A DNA stretch of 64,000 bases from Ornithinimicrobium sufpigmenti (GTDB taxonomy: Bacteria; Actinomycetota; Actinomycetes; Actinomycetales; Dermatophilaceae): positions 3,906,001 to 3,970,000 of the forward strand of contig NZ_CP036403.1 of assembly GCF_004322775.1 (NCBI RefSeq), given 5' to 3'. The notes under the pieces are model-generated. The model saw only the letters and a list, made by a program, of their open reading frames with translations. It ran no database searches and was not told the DNA's origin. A program made the translations under genes and the position numbers. How positions within the stretch are numbered: the stretch's first letter is position 1; each line of letters opens with the position of its first letter. This document shows positions 34,611 to 44,153 of this stretch, in pieces.

Positions 34611-35936
34611 TCAGGTGGCCTCGACCGCACCTGCGCGCTCGGCGCTGGCCGGCGGCTTGGGGGGCCGGGTGATCAGCGGCACGACGGCGCCGATCACGGC
34701 GATGAGGCCGACGACGGTGAAGCCCAGCGCGTAGGCGTCGTCCTCGCCGACCAGCCAGGAGATCAGCAGTGGGCCGATGACGCCGCCGATCGACCAGCCG
34801 ATGAGCATCAGGCCGTAGATGGCGCCGGAGTACCGCACCCCGAAGAAGTCGCTGGCGGTCGAGGGCAGGGTGCCGAAGGCCCCGCCGTAGCAGAGGTAGA
34901 TCAGCGCGGCGAGGACGTAGAAGAGCACCATGTTGCTGGCGTGCGGGATGGCCACCAGCGCCAGGCCCTGCAGGCCCAGGATCCCGACGAAGGCGATCCG
35001 ACGGCCGATCCGGTCCGACAGTCCGGCCCACAGGATGCGGCCGGCCCCGTTGAACAGGCCCATGATGCCGACCAGGGTGGCCGCACCGGCAGCGGTGAAG
35101 CCGGCCACGTCGGTCGCCGTGGCGGCAGCCAGGGAGATGAAGGAGATGCCGGCCGTGACCGAGATGGTGAGGATGAGCACGAGCAGGTACCACTGCGGGG
35201 TGCGCAGCGCCTCCTGCTGGGTGAAGTCGTAGGGGGCCACCTTGACGGGCGCCGCCTCCTGCTCGCTCGTGACGCCGGAGCCCTGGCCCGCCGGGGCCGC
35301 GGCCTGGCCGGGGACGACATACCCCTCCGGCGGGTTGCGGAAGACCGAGGCGCCGAGCAGGCCGGCGACGAGGTAGGCGATGCCGAGCCAGAGGAAGACC
35401 TTGGTCGGGTGCAGCTGGTAGGCCTCGCTGCCCTCGATCATCGCCTGGGCCAGGGGTGAGGTGATCACCGCGCCGAAGCCGAAGCCGCCGACCGCGATGC
35501 CGGTGATCAGGCCGCGCTTGTCCGGGAACCACTTCTGCAGCATGGCGATCGGCACGATGTAGGCCAGGCCGAGGCCGAAGCCGCCGAGCACGCCGTAGCC
35601 GAGGATGAGCAGCCATAGGTCGCTGTCGTCCCGGGCGAAGCTGGCCAGGATGATGCCCAGCGAGTAGATCGTGACACCGATGAGCGCGACGGGACGCGGC
35701 CCGCGCTGGTCCTGCATCCGACCACCGAGGAAGGTGCCGACGAAGATCATCCCGATGGCGACCGTGAACGGCAGCGTCGCCTCCACCGTGGACAGGGAGA
35801 AGGCCGACGGCTCGGCCAGGATCGCCCTGCTGAAGGTGCTCCACGCGTAGACGGCGCCGATGGCCAGCTGGACCAGGACGCCGCCGGCCAGGATCAGCAG
35901 GCGGTTGCCGCCGGTGGAGGTTCTCTCTGCGCTCAT
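34611..35936 (-). CDS. OFA-family MFS transporter, probable formate/oxalate carrier
   Basis: 441 residues, 12 predicted helices, with the OxlT/OFA pattern (GAVYAWSTFSRAIL, then GGRMQDQRGPRPVALIG and YGVLGGFGLGLAYIVPIAMLQKWFPDKRGLITG). It is the last gene after fdhA, fdhB and the NrfD-like gene, 40 bp downstream of the last. Formate is therefore the most likely substrate. That fits a formate dehydrogenase working on the cytoplasmic side. Confidence 0.88.
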   Translation of the reverse strand: MSAERTSTGGNRLLILAGGVLVQLAIGAVYAWSTFSRAILAEPSAFSLSTVEATLPFTVAIGMIFVGTFLGGRMQDQRGPRPVALIGVTIYSLGIILASFARDDSDLWLLILGYGVLGGFGLGLAYIVPIAMLQKWFPDKRGLITGIAVGGFGFGAVITSPLAQAMIEGSEAYQLHPTKVFLWLGIAYLVAGLLGASVFRNPPEGYVVPGQAAAPAGQGSGVTSEQEAAPVKVAPYDFTQQEALRTPQWYLLVLILTISVTAGISFISLAAATATDVAGFTAAGAATLVGIMGLFNGAGRILWAGLSDRIGRRIAFVGILGLQGLALVAIPHASNMVLFYVLAALIYLCYGGAFGTLPSTASDFFGVRYSGAIYGLMLIGWSIGGVIGPLLISWLVGEDDAYALGFTVVGLIAVIGAVVPLITRPPKPPASAERAGAVEAT

Positions 35937-35976
35937 CGGGTCTCCCTGCGGTTGACGGTGGTGCGCCGCGCCGTCC

Positions 35977-37119
35977 TCAGCGGACGGTGACGATGCTGTC
36001 GTGAACGGTGCCGCTGCTGCGGCGCTCCTCCAGTCGCCGCTTCTGCGGACCGACGGTGTACTTGGGGTCCTTGGCCGAGACCATCCCGGCCTCGACCATG
36101 CCGAAGCGGGTCAGTGCCGATGCCGCGGCCAGCGCCGTGCCGGAGGCGACCGCGAGGGCGCGGCTGCGCCCGGAGAGCAGGGTGCCGAGGCCGCCGGCGA
36201 TGGTCAGCGCCTTGGCCAGCCGCAGCATCCGCCCGGCCTCGCCCGTCTCCACCGGCTCGTTGAGCTCCAGGTCGGACAGGTGGTGCTCGAGGCGCTGCAT
36301 CGCGACCAGGTCGGTGGCGGCACCGAGCATCGCGAAGCGCCGGGCCGGTCCGGTCTCGCCGGTGGGGCTGAGGATCATCTGCACCCCGCCCGAGGCCATC
36401 GCGGCGGACGCGACGAAGACGAAGGGCAGGTGGCTGCGGCTCTCGAACCACACCGGGGTCACGGTGTCGGAGAGCAGCACGGCGGTGTATGCGGCCAGCG
36501 GCGGCCCGAAGAGGGCCTGCCCCACCGCGGCGGGCGGGTCGGCGACCCGCAGCGCCTGCTTGGCCAGGTCCAGGACGGTGCCGGGGCTGGTCCGCACGAC
36601 GCGGGCCAGCTCGGCCGCCGTGGTCACGCCGGCGAACGCGGCATACCCGGACAGGATCCAGGTGCCGACCGACATCGGGGAAGTCAGCTTGACCGTGCGC
36701 AGCATGTTGAGGAAGCGCTCCGGCCGGCCGAGGTCGGCGACGAGCGCGGCGCCGCTGAGGGCGACGGTGGTCATCGCGGTGTAGCGGCTGTTACGCCGCA
36801 GCACCGGACGGCCGGTGGCGGCGGCGCCCGAGGCGATGATGCCCGAGCCCGCGGCGATCCCACCGAGGAAGAGGTAGGCGGGGATCTCGTGCTTCCACGG
36901 CACCGCCTTGATGATGGGCTGGCCGTAGTAGGCGGAGAACTGGGCGTCCGGGACGGCGGGTGCCTCCCGTGCGCCGCCTCCGTCCCGGTTGAGCCAGCTG
37001 CGCCCGCTCCTGGCCAGGTCGCGGGCCGCGCCGCTGGCCGCGTCGCGGACGGAGGGTCGCCGCCGGCGGCGCACCCCCTCGTCCGGCGGCCGGTAGCTGT
37101 CGAAGTCGGAGGTCGTCAT
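35977..37119 (-). CDS. NrfD/PsrC-like membrane subunit of formate dehydrogenase
   Basis: 380 residues. A basic, Arg-rich N terminus (1-60) is followed by eight or so TM helices of the NrfD/polysulfide reductase type (VPWKHEIPAYLFLGGIAAGSGIIASG; VADLGRPERFLNMLRTVKLTSPMSVGTWIL). NrfD subunits bind quinone and no heme, so electrons from formate would enter the quinone pool here. Its ATG overlaps the fdhB stop. This replaces the cytochrome b subunit of enterobacterial formate dehydrogenases. Confidence 0.9.
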   Translation of the reverse strand: MTTSDFDSYRPPDEGVRRRRRPSVRDAASGAARDLARSGRSWLNRDGGGAREAPAVPDAQFSAYYGQPIIKAVPWKHEIPAYLFLGGIAAGSGIIASGAAATGRPVLRRNSRYTAMTTVALSGAALVADLGRPERFLNMLRTVKLTSPMSVGTWILSGYAAFAGVTTAAELARVVRTSPGTVLDLAKQALRVADPPAAVGQALFGPPLAAYTAVLLSDTVTPVWFESRSHLPFVFVASAAMASGGVQMILSPTGETGPARRFAMLGAATDLVAMQRLEHHLSDLELNEPVETGEAGRMLRLAKALTIAGGLGTLLSGRSRALAVASGTALAAASALTRFGMVEAGMVSAKDPKYTVGPQKRRLEERRSSGTVHDSIVTVR

Positions 37120-38237
37120 CCACGCCTCCCGAGGAAGGCCAGGGCGCCGGCGCCGAGCAGGCCCAGCCCGGCCAGGCCGGCCTTGCGGAACATGGCGGGC
37201 AGCTCGGCGGTGGGGACGATCGGGTCCGGCGGCAGGCCGTAGACCTCGGGCTCGTCGAGGAGCAGGAAGACCGAACCGGTGCCGCCCACGCCGTCGTCGT
37301 CGTTGGCGCCGTAGAGCCGGGCCTCCGTGAAGCCCTGCTCGTGCAGGTGGGTGACCCGCTCCTGGGCCTCCGCGACCAGCTGGTCGCGGTCACCGAACTT
37401 GATCGAGGTCGTGGGGCAGGTCTGCGCGCACGCGGGCATCTGGTCCTCGACCAGACGGTCGTAGCACAGCGTGCACTTCTGCGCGATGCCCACATTGGGC
37501 ACGTGCCCGTCGGCCCGGACCGAGACGGCCGACTCGTCGCGCCGCTCGATCACCCCGAACGGGCAGGCGCCCACGCAGTAGCCACAGCCGTTGCAGACGT
37601 CGGGCTGGACCACGACGGTGCCGTGCTCGCTGCGGAAGAGCGCGCCGGTGGGGCACACGTCGAGACATCCGGCGTGCGTGCAGTGCTTGCAGACGTCGGA
37701 GGACATCAGCCAGCGGAACTCCGGCATCGGCCCGACGATCTTGTGCCCGTCGACGGTGGTGCTGCTCTGCAGCATGTCCCGCAGGTCGGGGCCGTGGTCG
37801 TCGAACGGTGCCGGGGGCGTGCCGTACCCGGCCGGCGGGGCCGCGGTCGGGGCGGACGCCGCACCCTGCGGAGCACCTGCCGGCGCGGGTTGCCCGGCCC
37901 CCGCGCCCTCCGGGGCACCGATGCCCGGCATCCCCAGGTCGACGAGGCGCCGCCCCGACTCCCGGGCCTGCAGGATCCGGTCCTGGGTCTGCTCGACGAA
38001 GGCGACGTGCCGCCACGTGCTGGCGCCCAGGTCACCGGTGTTGTCGTAGGAGTTGGCGCTCAGGCCCAGGTCGTCCATCGGCAGGGCGTTCCACTCCTTG
38101 CACGCCACCTCGCAGGCCTTGCAGCCGATACAGATCGAGGTGTCGGTGAAGAAGCCCTTGCGGCTGGGTGCGTCCTCCCAGCCGGAGTCCGCCGCCACAT
38201 CGGTGCGTCCGGCGAGCTGGCGCGCGAGGTAACCCAT
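37116..38237 (-). CDS. fdhB: Formate dehydrogenase Fe-S subunit
   Basis: 373 residues with four ferredoxin-type motifs: CIGCKACEVAC (about residues 36-46), CKHCTHAGCLDVCP, CNGCGYCVGACP, and CTLC with CAQTCP. These carry electrons from FdhA to the membrane subunit. A Pro/Ala/Gly-rich insert (about 113-150) is unusual for the family. The C terminus has one hydrophobic helix (FRKAGLAGLGLLGAGALAFL) as membrane anchor. Overlaps the stop of fdhA by one base. Confidence 0.95.
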   Translation of the reverse strand: MGYLARQLAGRTDVAADSGWEDAPSRKGFFTDTSICIGCKACEVACKEWNALPMDDLGLSANSYDNTGDLGASTWRHVAFVEQTQDRILQARESGRRLVDLGMPGIGAPEGAGAGQPAPAGAPQGAASAPTAAPPAGYGTPPAPFDDHGPDLRDMLQSSTTVDGHKIVGPMPEFRWLMSSDVCKHCTHAGCLDVCPTGALFRSEHGTVVVQPDVCNGCGYCVGACPFGVIERRDESAVSVRADGHVPNVGIAQKCTLCYDRLVEDQMPACAQTCPTTSIKFGDRDQLVAEAQERVTHLHEQGFTEARLYGANDDDGVGGTGSVFLLLDEPEVYGLPPDPIVPTAELPAMFRKAGLAGLGLLGAGALAFLGRRG

Positions 38238-41200
38238 CAGTTGTCTCCTTCGTGGCCGTCGACCGGGCGGGGATCCTGCGGTGGGGCGATGGTCGCGGCC
38301 CGTCGCTGCGCCATCTCCGGGGAGACCTCGTCGACCCGCTCGTTGCCGGTCTCGGCGGTGCTCCCGGACCGGGACTGGTACTCGGCGACGAGGCGCAGCA
38401 GCGCCTCACCACGCGGTCGGCGACCCGGTTGGATGTCGCACGAGCCCACCTTGGACTCCTGGATGTGCACGTTCGGGTCGAGCACGACACCGAGCAGGTC
38501 GTTGGCCGCGTCGCCCTCGACGACCGCGTCCCGGCCGACGCCCCAGTGGTAGGGCAGACCGATCTGGTGCACGGTGCGGCCACCGACCGTGACCGGCCTG
38601 ACCCGGTCGGTCACCATGACCCGGGCCTCGATCGCCGCGCGAGGGCTGACGATGGTGGCCCACTCACCGTTGACCAGCCCGCGCTCCTGCGCCAGCTCCC
38701 GGGAGACTTCGCAGAACATCTCCGGCTGCAGCTCGGAGAGGTAGGGCAACCAGCGGCTCATGCCGCCCGCCGTGTGGTGCTCGGTGAGCCGGTAGGTGGT
38801 GAAGACGTACGGGTAGACGTCGTTGCCGGGCTCGCCACCCGAGGGGCTCCACAGGTTGTCCTTGCGCGGGAACACCAGACGGGCAGGGTTGCGCTGCTGG
38901 GTGTAGAGCGGGTTGCTGACCGGCGACTCCTGGGCCTCGTAGTGCGTGGGCAGGGGCCCGTCCGCCATACCGCGCGGAGCGAACAACCAGCCCTTGCCGT
39001 CGGCCTGCATGATGAACGGGTCGTCCCCGGCGAGCGCCGCCGGACCACCGACGTCGGGGTCGGGTCTGAAGCCCGGTGCGCGGTCGACGGGGAAGTCGGG
39101 GACGTCCTTGCCCGTCCACTTACCTTCCTCCTCGTCCCACCAGATGTAGGCCTTCCGCTCGCTCCACGGACGACCCTCGGGGTCGGCGGAGGCGCGGTTG
39201 TAGAGGATCCGGCGGTTCATCGGCCAGGCCCAGCCCCAGTCGTGCGCGACATCATCCTGGTCCTTGGCCGGCACCCGCTTGGCGGGCCGGTTGACACCGC
39301 CGGCGAAGACGCCGGAGTAGATCCAGCAGCCGCCGGAGGTCGAGCCGTCGGCCTTCATCTGGACGAAGCCGTCGAGCAGCTGTCCGGCCTTCTCACCGGT
39401 GAGGTGGTAGCCGTTGACCTCCCGCAGGACCGCCTCGGCGTCGACCTCCCCGTGCTCGTCCTTGGGGTAGTCCCAGGTCATGTCCAGCAGGGGACGGTCC
39501 CGCTCGTCGGTGGAGCCGGCCAGCTTGGCCCGGATCCGCACGCCGAGCTCGTGGAAGAAGTCGAGCTCGCTCTGGGCGTCGCCCGGCGGCCGCACCGCCT
39601 GGTGGCGCCACTGCAGCATGCGCTGGGTCTGGGTGAAGGTGCCCGACTTCTCGGCGAAGCTGGCGGCCGGGAAGAAGAAGACCTCCGTCTGGATGTCCTC
39701 CGGGCGCAGCTCGCCGTTGGCGATCTCCGGGGAGTCCTTCCAGAAGGTGGCGGTCTCGATCAGCTGCAGGTCCCGCACGACCAGCCACTTCAGGTGGCTC
39801 AGCGCCATCCGCTGCATCCGCGCGTGGGCGGAGCCGACAGCGGGGTTCTGGCCCACGACGAAGTAGCCGTCGACCTTGTCCTCCAGCATCCCCATCGTGG
39901 TCTGGTAGGTGCCGTGGGCACCGGTCAGCCGGGGCAGGTAGTCGTAGCAGAAGTCGTTCTCCGGCGTCGCCGCGTCCCCGAACCAGGACTTGAGCAGGCT
40001 GGCGGTGTAGGCGTCGGCGTTGGTCCAGAAGCCCTTCTGCAACGGTGAGGCGATCGCCGCCAGGTAGTCCTGCAGGGTGTCGTGCTGGCCGGCCACCGGC
40101 ATCGGCAGGTAGCCCGGCAGCAGGTTGAACAGGGTCGGGATGTCGGTCGAGCCCTGGATGCTGGCGTGGCCCCGCAGCGCCATGATCCCGCCGCCCGGCC
40201 GACCCATGTTGCCCATGAGCAGCTGCAGGATCGCCGCGGTCCGGATGAACTGGGCGCCCAGGCTGTGCTGGGTCCAGCCCAGCGCGTAGGCGAACGCCGT
40301 GGTCCGCTCGCGCCCCGAGTTCTCGGTGAGCGCCCTAGCCACCTCGTGGAACTGCGCGACGGGTATGCCGCACACCTCCTCGACCATCTCCGGGGTGTAG
40401 CGCTGGTAGTGCCGCTTGAGGATCTGGAAGACCGAGCGCGGGTGCTGCAGGGTCTCGTCCCTGACCACCTTGGCGTGCTCGAGCGCCGGGCCGCCGGAGC
40501 CGAGCTCGTGGCCGCCGGCCCGGGCCCGGTCCGTGGACCCACCCTCCTCCTCGCCGGCCGGGCCGTCGATGTCGTCGTCGGAGCCGGGACCGCCGTCGGC
40601 CCGGGCCTCGTAGGCCCACGAGGACGGGTCGTACGCGCCGGTCGCCGGGTCGTAGCCGGAGAACACGCCGTCGAGGTCCTCGGTGTCGACGTAGTCCTCG
40701 TTGATCAGCGTGGCGGCGTTGGTGTAGGAGACGACGTAGTCGTGGAAGTAGAGGTCGTTGGTCAGCACGTGGTTGATCAGCGCGCCGAGCAGGACGACGT
40801 CGGTGCCGGCCCGGATCGGGACGTGCGTGTCAGCGATCGCCGAGGTGCGGGTGAACCGGGGGTCGATGTGGATGACCCGCGCGCCCCGGGCCTTGGCCTC
40901 GGAGACCCACTGGAAGCCCACCGGATGGCACTCGGCCATGTTGGACCCCTGGATGATCACGCAGTCGGCGTTGGCCATGTCCTGCAAGGACTGGGTGGCG
41001 CCACCGCGGCCGAACGAGGCTCCCAGACTGGGAACCGTGGAGCTGTGTCATATCCGGGCCTGGTTCTCGATCTGGATCGCCCCCGAAGCCGTGAACAGCT
41101 TCTTCATGAGGTAGTTCTCCTCGTTGTCGAGGGTGGCTCCCCCGAGCGAGGCGATCCCCATGGTGCGGCGCACCCGGCGGCCCTTCTCGTCCAGATCCTG

Positions 41201-41620
41201 CCAGCCGTTGCGCCTGGCCTCCAGGTAGCGGTCGGCGACCATCTCGATGGCGGTGTCCAGGTCGAGGGTCTGCCACTCGGTGGCACCCGGGGCCCGGTAG
41301 AGCATGGTGGTCTGACGGGTCGGCGAGTTGACCAGCTGCTCGCTGGCCGCCCCCTTGGGGCACAGCCGCCCGCGGCTCACGGGCGAGTCCGGGTCGCCCT
41401 CGATCTGCACGATCTTCTCGTCCTTGACGAAGATCTTCTGGCCGCACCCCACCGCGCAGTAGGGGCACACGCTCTGCACCACCCGGTCGGCCGTGGTCGT
41501 CCGGGGTTGGATCTCGCGGGTCCGCCGCGAGGTGACCGAGGTCCCCCGCCCGAGCAGGTCCCCCGAGGCCAGCTGCCGCAGGACTGGCCAGCCCAGGAAG
41601 GTCGAGTCCTTCTTCGCCAT
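38237..41620 (-). CDS. fdhA: Selenocysteine-containing formate dehydrogenase catalytic subunit
   Basis: 1127 residues when the in-frame TGA at 41048-41050 is read as Sec191. It is a molybdo-bis-MGD formate dehydrogenase. The N-terminal [4Fe-4S] motif is C52-x2-C55-x3-C59 with C87. The context around the UGA, NQARI-Sec-HSSTVPSLGASFGRGG, is the conserved formate-dehydrogenase active site with Sec as molybdenum ligand. A stable hairpin sits 11 bases after the UGA. selA, selB and selD lie a few kb away. No twin-arginine signal is seen, so the enzyme probably stays on the cytoplasmic side. Automated calling would split it into two genes. Confidence 0.95.
41018..41036 (-). promoter_or_regulatory. 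SECIS hairpin for Sec191 of fdhA
   Basis: Minus-strand RNA GGUUCCCAGUCUGGGAGCC folds as an 8-bp stem (one G-U pair) with apical loop GUC, 11 bases after the UGA. Distance, stem length and a GU in the loop match bacterial SECIS elements such as that of E. coli fdhF. Confidence 0.85.
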
Positions 41621-41801
41621 GGTCGGTACCCCTTTCCGGTCGCTCCAGCGCCACCGCGTCCACCGTAGCGCGGCCGGTGGTTTCCGCCACCCGAAGCAGA
41701 CCGGCTGCCGGCTCCCGCCTCCGCCGACGCTGCGACCTCCGCCCAGGACCGCTACGACGAGCTGTCATAGACTGGAGTCACCAGCAACGGGAGGCGCACT
41801 C

Positions 41802-42242
41802 ATGACCGACGCACACCTCAACCAGGTCCTGACCGAGCAGGAGTGCTGGACCAGGCTGGCGCAGACCGAGTTCGGGCGGCTGGCCTACCACCTCGCCGAC
41901 GAGGTCCACATCGCCCCGGTCAACTACGCGGTCCACGAGGACTCGATCTACTTCCGCACCGCCGAGGGCTCCAAGCTGCTCGGCGTGGCGATGCACGAGG
42001 ACGTCGCCTTCGAGATCGACCACGTCGCCGACGGCGAGGAGGTCGCCTGGAGCGTCGTGGCGCGGGGCAAGGCCAGGATCCTCGAGGGCGACGCGGCCCG
42101 CCAGGCGGACCACCTGCGGCTGCGCCCCTGGGTGGACAACCAGAAGTTCAACGTCGTGGCCATCACGGTCGAGGAGGTCACCGGTCGCGAGTACCACCTG
42201 GCCCGACCCTGGCGGCACATCGTGCCGCGGGACGAGGCCTGA
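41802..42242 (+). CDS. Pyridoxamine 5'-phosphate oxidase-family (PPOX) protein
   Basis: 146 residues from ATG at 41802, GGGAGG 8 bases upstream. The split-beta-barrel flavin-binding fold is suggested by GRLAYHLADEVHIAPVNYAVHEDSIYFRTAEGSKL, then VAFEIDHVADGEEVAWSVVARGKARI. Proteins of this type bind FMN, F420 or heme; the cofactor cannot be told. Divergent from fdhA. The next gene starts within a few bases of its stop. Confidence 0.88.
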   Translation: MTDAHLNQVLTEQECWTRLAQTEFGRLAYHLADEVHIAPVNYAVHEDSIYFRTAEGSKLLGVAMHEDVAFEIDHVADGEEVAWSVVARGKARILEGDAARQADHLRLRPWVDNQKFNVVAITVEEVTGREYHLARPWRHIVPRDEA

Positions 42243-42246
42243 GCCG

Positions 42247-42768
42247 CTGGACACCGCTGCGGACGACGGCGTCGTCCTCTGGCACCGGGGTCGGACCCCG
42301 GCCGACGAGGCCCTGCGCCGGCACCTGGCCGTGCTGCTCGGCCCCGGTGAGGTGGCGGTGGGCCGGCTCTGCGCCCGGTGCGGGTCGCACCAGCACGGCC
42401 GGCCATGGGCTCGGCATACCGCCGGGGAGGGGGAGGACGGAGCCAGCCGCGAGGTCCACGTCTCCCTCTCCCGGGGCGGGGGGTATGTGGTCACCGCCGC
42501 CTCCCTGCGCGGGCCGCTCGGCGTGGACGTCGAGGTGGTGCAGGACGTGGCCCGTGCCTGGCCGGAGGACCTCGTGCTGGCTCCGGGCGAGTCGGCCGGC
42601 TCGGCCCGGGAGCGGGCCCGGTGCTGGGCGGCCAAGGAGGCGGTGCTCAAACGACGGGGGACCGGCCTGACGCTGCCGATGTCGACGGTCGTGCTGCGGC
42701 AGCAGCGCGCGCTCGTCGACCTGCCGGCCCCCGACGGGCTGGTGGCGGTCCTCGCAGGACCCCTGTGA
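42247..42768 (+). CDS. 4'-phosphopantetheinyl transferase-superfamily protein
   Basis: Transfers phosphopantetheine from CoA to carrier-protein serines. Motifs GVDVEVV and WAAKEAVLKRRGTGL contain the Mg-binding Asp/Glu and the catalytic Glu/Lys. The first conventional start is GTG at 42331, but family-like sequence (VVLWHRGRTPADEALRRHLA) continues upstream to about 42250. A CTG at 42247, 4 bases after the preceding stop, is the only apparent start there, so the N terminus is uncertain. It sits beside the NRPS-like gene, whose carrier domain (Ser555) is a natural substrate. Confidence 0.8.
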   Translation: MDTAADDGVVLWHRGRTPADEALRRHLAVLLGPGEVAVGRLCARCGSHQHGRPWARHTAGEGEDGASREVHVSLSRGGGYVVTAASLRGPLGVDVEVVQDVARAWPEDLVLAPGESAGSARERARCWAAKEAVLKRRGTGLTLPMSTVVLRQQRALVDLPAPDGLVAVLAGPL

Positions 42769-42824
42769 GGCACCGACACTGGTGACTGCGGGGACCGAGG
42801 GCGCCGGCACCGGCCTGCCCGACC

Positions 42825-44153
42825 TCAGGAGGGCAGGTCCGGCAGCCGGGGCGAGTCCAGCCACGGACGCAGGACCGGGGCGAGGTCCCGGCCGGCGACC
42901 TCGGCGCAGTGGGCGAGGAGCTGGGCCGTGGTCACGCTGGCGTGCTGGTGCGCCGCCACCCAGGTCCGCAGGCACTCGAAGAAGAGGTCGTCACCGACCT
43001 CCACCCGCAGCGCGTGCAGGGTGAGGGCCCCGCGCTTGTAGACCCAGTCGTCGAACATGTGCGCCGCCGTCGGCCCGGTCAGGGGTGCGGGCTGGTCCTC
43101 ACCCTCGGCCAGCAGCCCGTGGTGGTGCTCGGCCCACTCCTGCGCCGTCCGTCCACCGGACGCCTCGGACCAGAGCCACTCCGCGTAGCAGGCGAAGCCC
43201 TCGTGCAGCCAGATGTCGGACCATCGCTCGGCGGTCACCGCGTTGCCGAACCACTGGTGGGCCAGCTCGTGGGCCACGAGCCGGACGTTCTCCCAGTCGT
43301 CGGAGACGAAGTTGCGCCCGAAGGTCGACAGCGACGCCGACTCCAGCGGGATCTCCAGCTCGTCCTCGGTGATGACCGCGGTGTAGGAGGGGTAGGGGTA
43401 GGGGCCGAACGCCTCGACGAAGCAGGACATCATCTCCGGCTGCCGGCCGAACGAGGCGGCGAACCCCGCACCCCGGACCCCCGCCGGCCCCACGACCCTG
43501 ATCGGCACCGGCCCCTCCTGCTCGGTCACGGCGTAGGGGCCGACCTGGACGGTCGCCAGGTAGGCGGGGATCGGGTGCTCCTGGCGGAAGACCCAGGTCC
43601 GGCTCGCGCCGTGCCGTCGCGAGGACACCGGCTCACCGCTGAACTCGACGTGGTAGTCCGCGGCGGTGGTGAAGGTCAGGTCGTAGGTAGAGCGCGACGA
43701 CGGCCGGTTGTTGCAGGGCATCCACGAGGACGCGCCGTGCGGCTGGGAGGCCACGATGACCCCGTCCTCGAGCTCCTCCCAGCCCGCGGGGTCGAAGCCC
43801 GGGAGGCGGAGGGGGGCGGGGTTGCCGGCATACCGGACCCGGACGGTCACCCGCGAGCCCGGCTCGACCGGCTCGGGCAGGGTCACCAGCAGCTGGCCGC
43901 CGCTGGAGCGGAACCTGGTGACCGGGTGTCCCGAGACGGTGACCTTGCTCGCCTTCAGCGCCAGGTCCAGACGCAGCTGGGTGAGCCGTCCCACGGCCCG
44001 GCAGGTCAGCACCGCCTCCCCCTCGAGCCGGTTGCTGGTCAGGGCGTAGGTCAGGGTGAGGTCGTGGTGGAGCACCTCGTAGGACAGGTCGCCGTGGCCC
44101 GGGACGTAGGGGTCCGCGCCCCTCCCGCCGTTGGCGCCCTTCAGGCTCTTCAC
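42825..44153 (-). CDS. M1-family zinc metallopeptidase (aminopeptidase-like)
   Basis: 442 residues. The gluzincin motif is H295-E296-x2-H299 (HELAHQWFGN) with third ligand E318 (WLHEGFA). A beta-saddle N-terminal domain precedes it, and the exopeptidase loop reads EIPLESAS in place of GAMEN. No signal peptide is seen. GTG at 44153 overlaps the stop of the NRPS-like gene by 4 bases, so it is translationally coupled to it. M1-type aminopeptidases degrade epsilon-poly-lysine in producing Streptomyces, which makes a polymer-processing role plausible here. It is shorter than full-length aminopeptidase N (about 850 residues). Confidence 0.9.
   Translation of the reverse strand: MKSLKGANGGRGADPYVPGHGDLSYEVLHHDLTLTYALTSNRLEGEAVLTCRAVGRLTQLRLDLALKASKVTVSGHPVTRFRSSGGQLLVTLPEPVEPGSRVTVRVRYAGNPAPLRLPGFDPAGWEELEDGVIVASQPHGASSWMPCNNRPSSRSTYDLTFTTAADYHVEFSGEPVSSRRHGASRTWVFRQEHPIPAYLATVQVGPYAVTEQEGPVPIRVVGPAGVRGAGFAASFGRQPEMMSCFVEAFGPYPYPSYTAVITEDELEIPLESASLSTFGRNFVSDDWENVRLVAHELAHQWFGNAVTAERWSDIWLHEGFACYAEWLWSEASGGRTAQEWAEHHHGLLAEGEDQPAPLTGPTAAHMFDDWVYKRGALTLHALRVEVGDDLFFECLRTWVAAHQHASVTTAQLLAHCAEVAGRDLAPVLRPWLDSPRLPDLPS

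Noticed and set aside
38237..41620. Reading fdhA as a pseudogene or as two separate genes
   Set aside because: The break is a single in-frame TGA in the Sec context with a SECIS hairpin, and selA, selB and selD are present.
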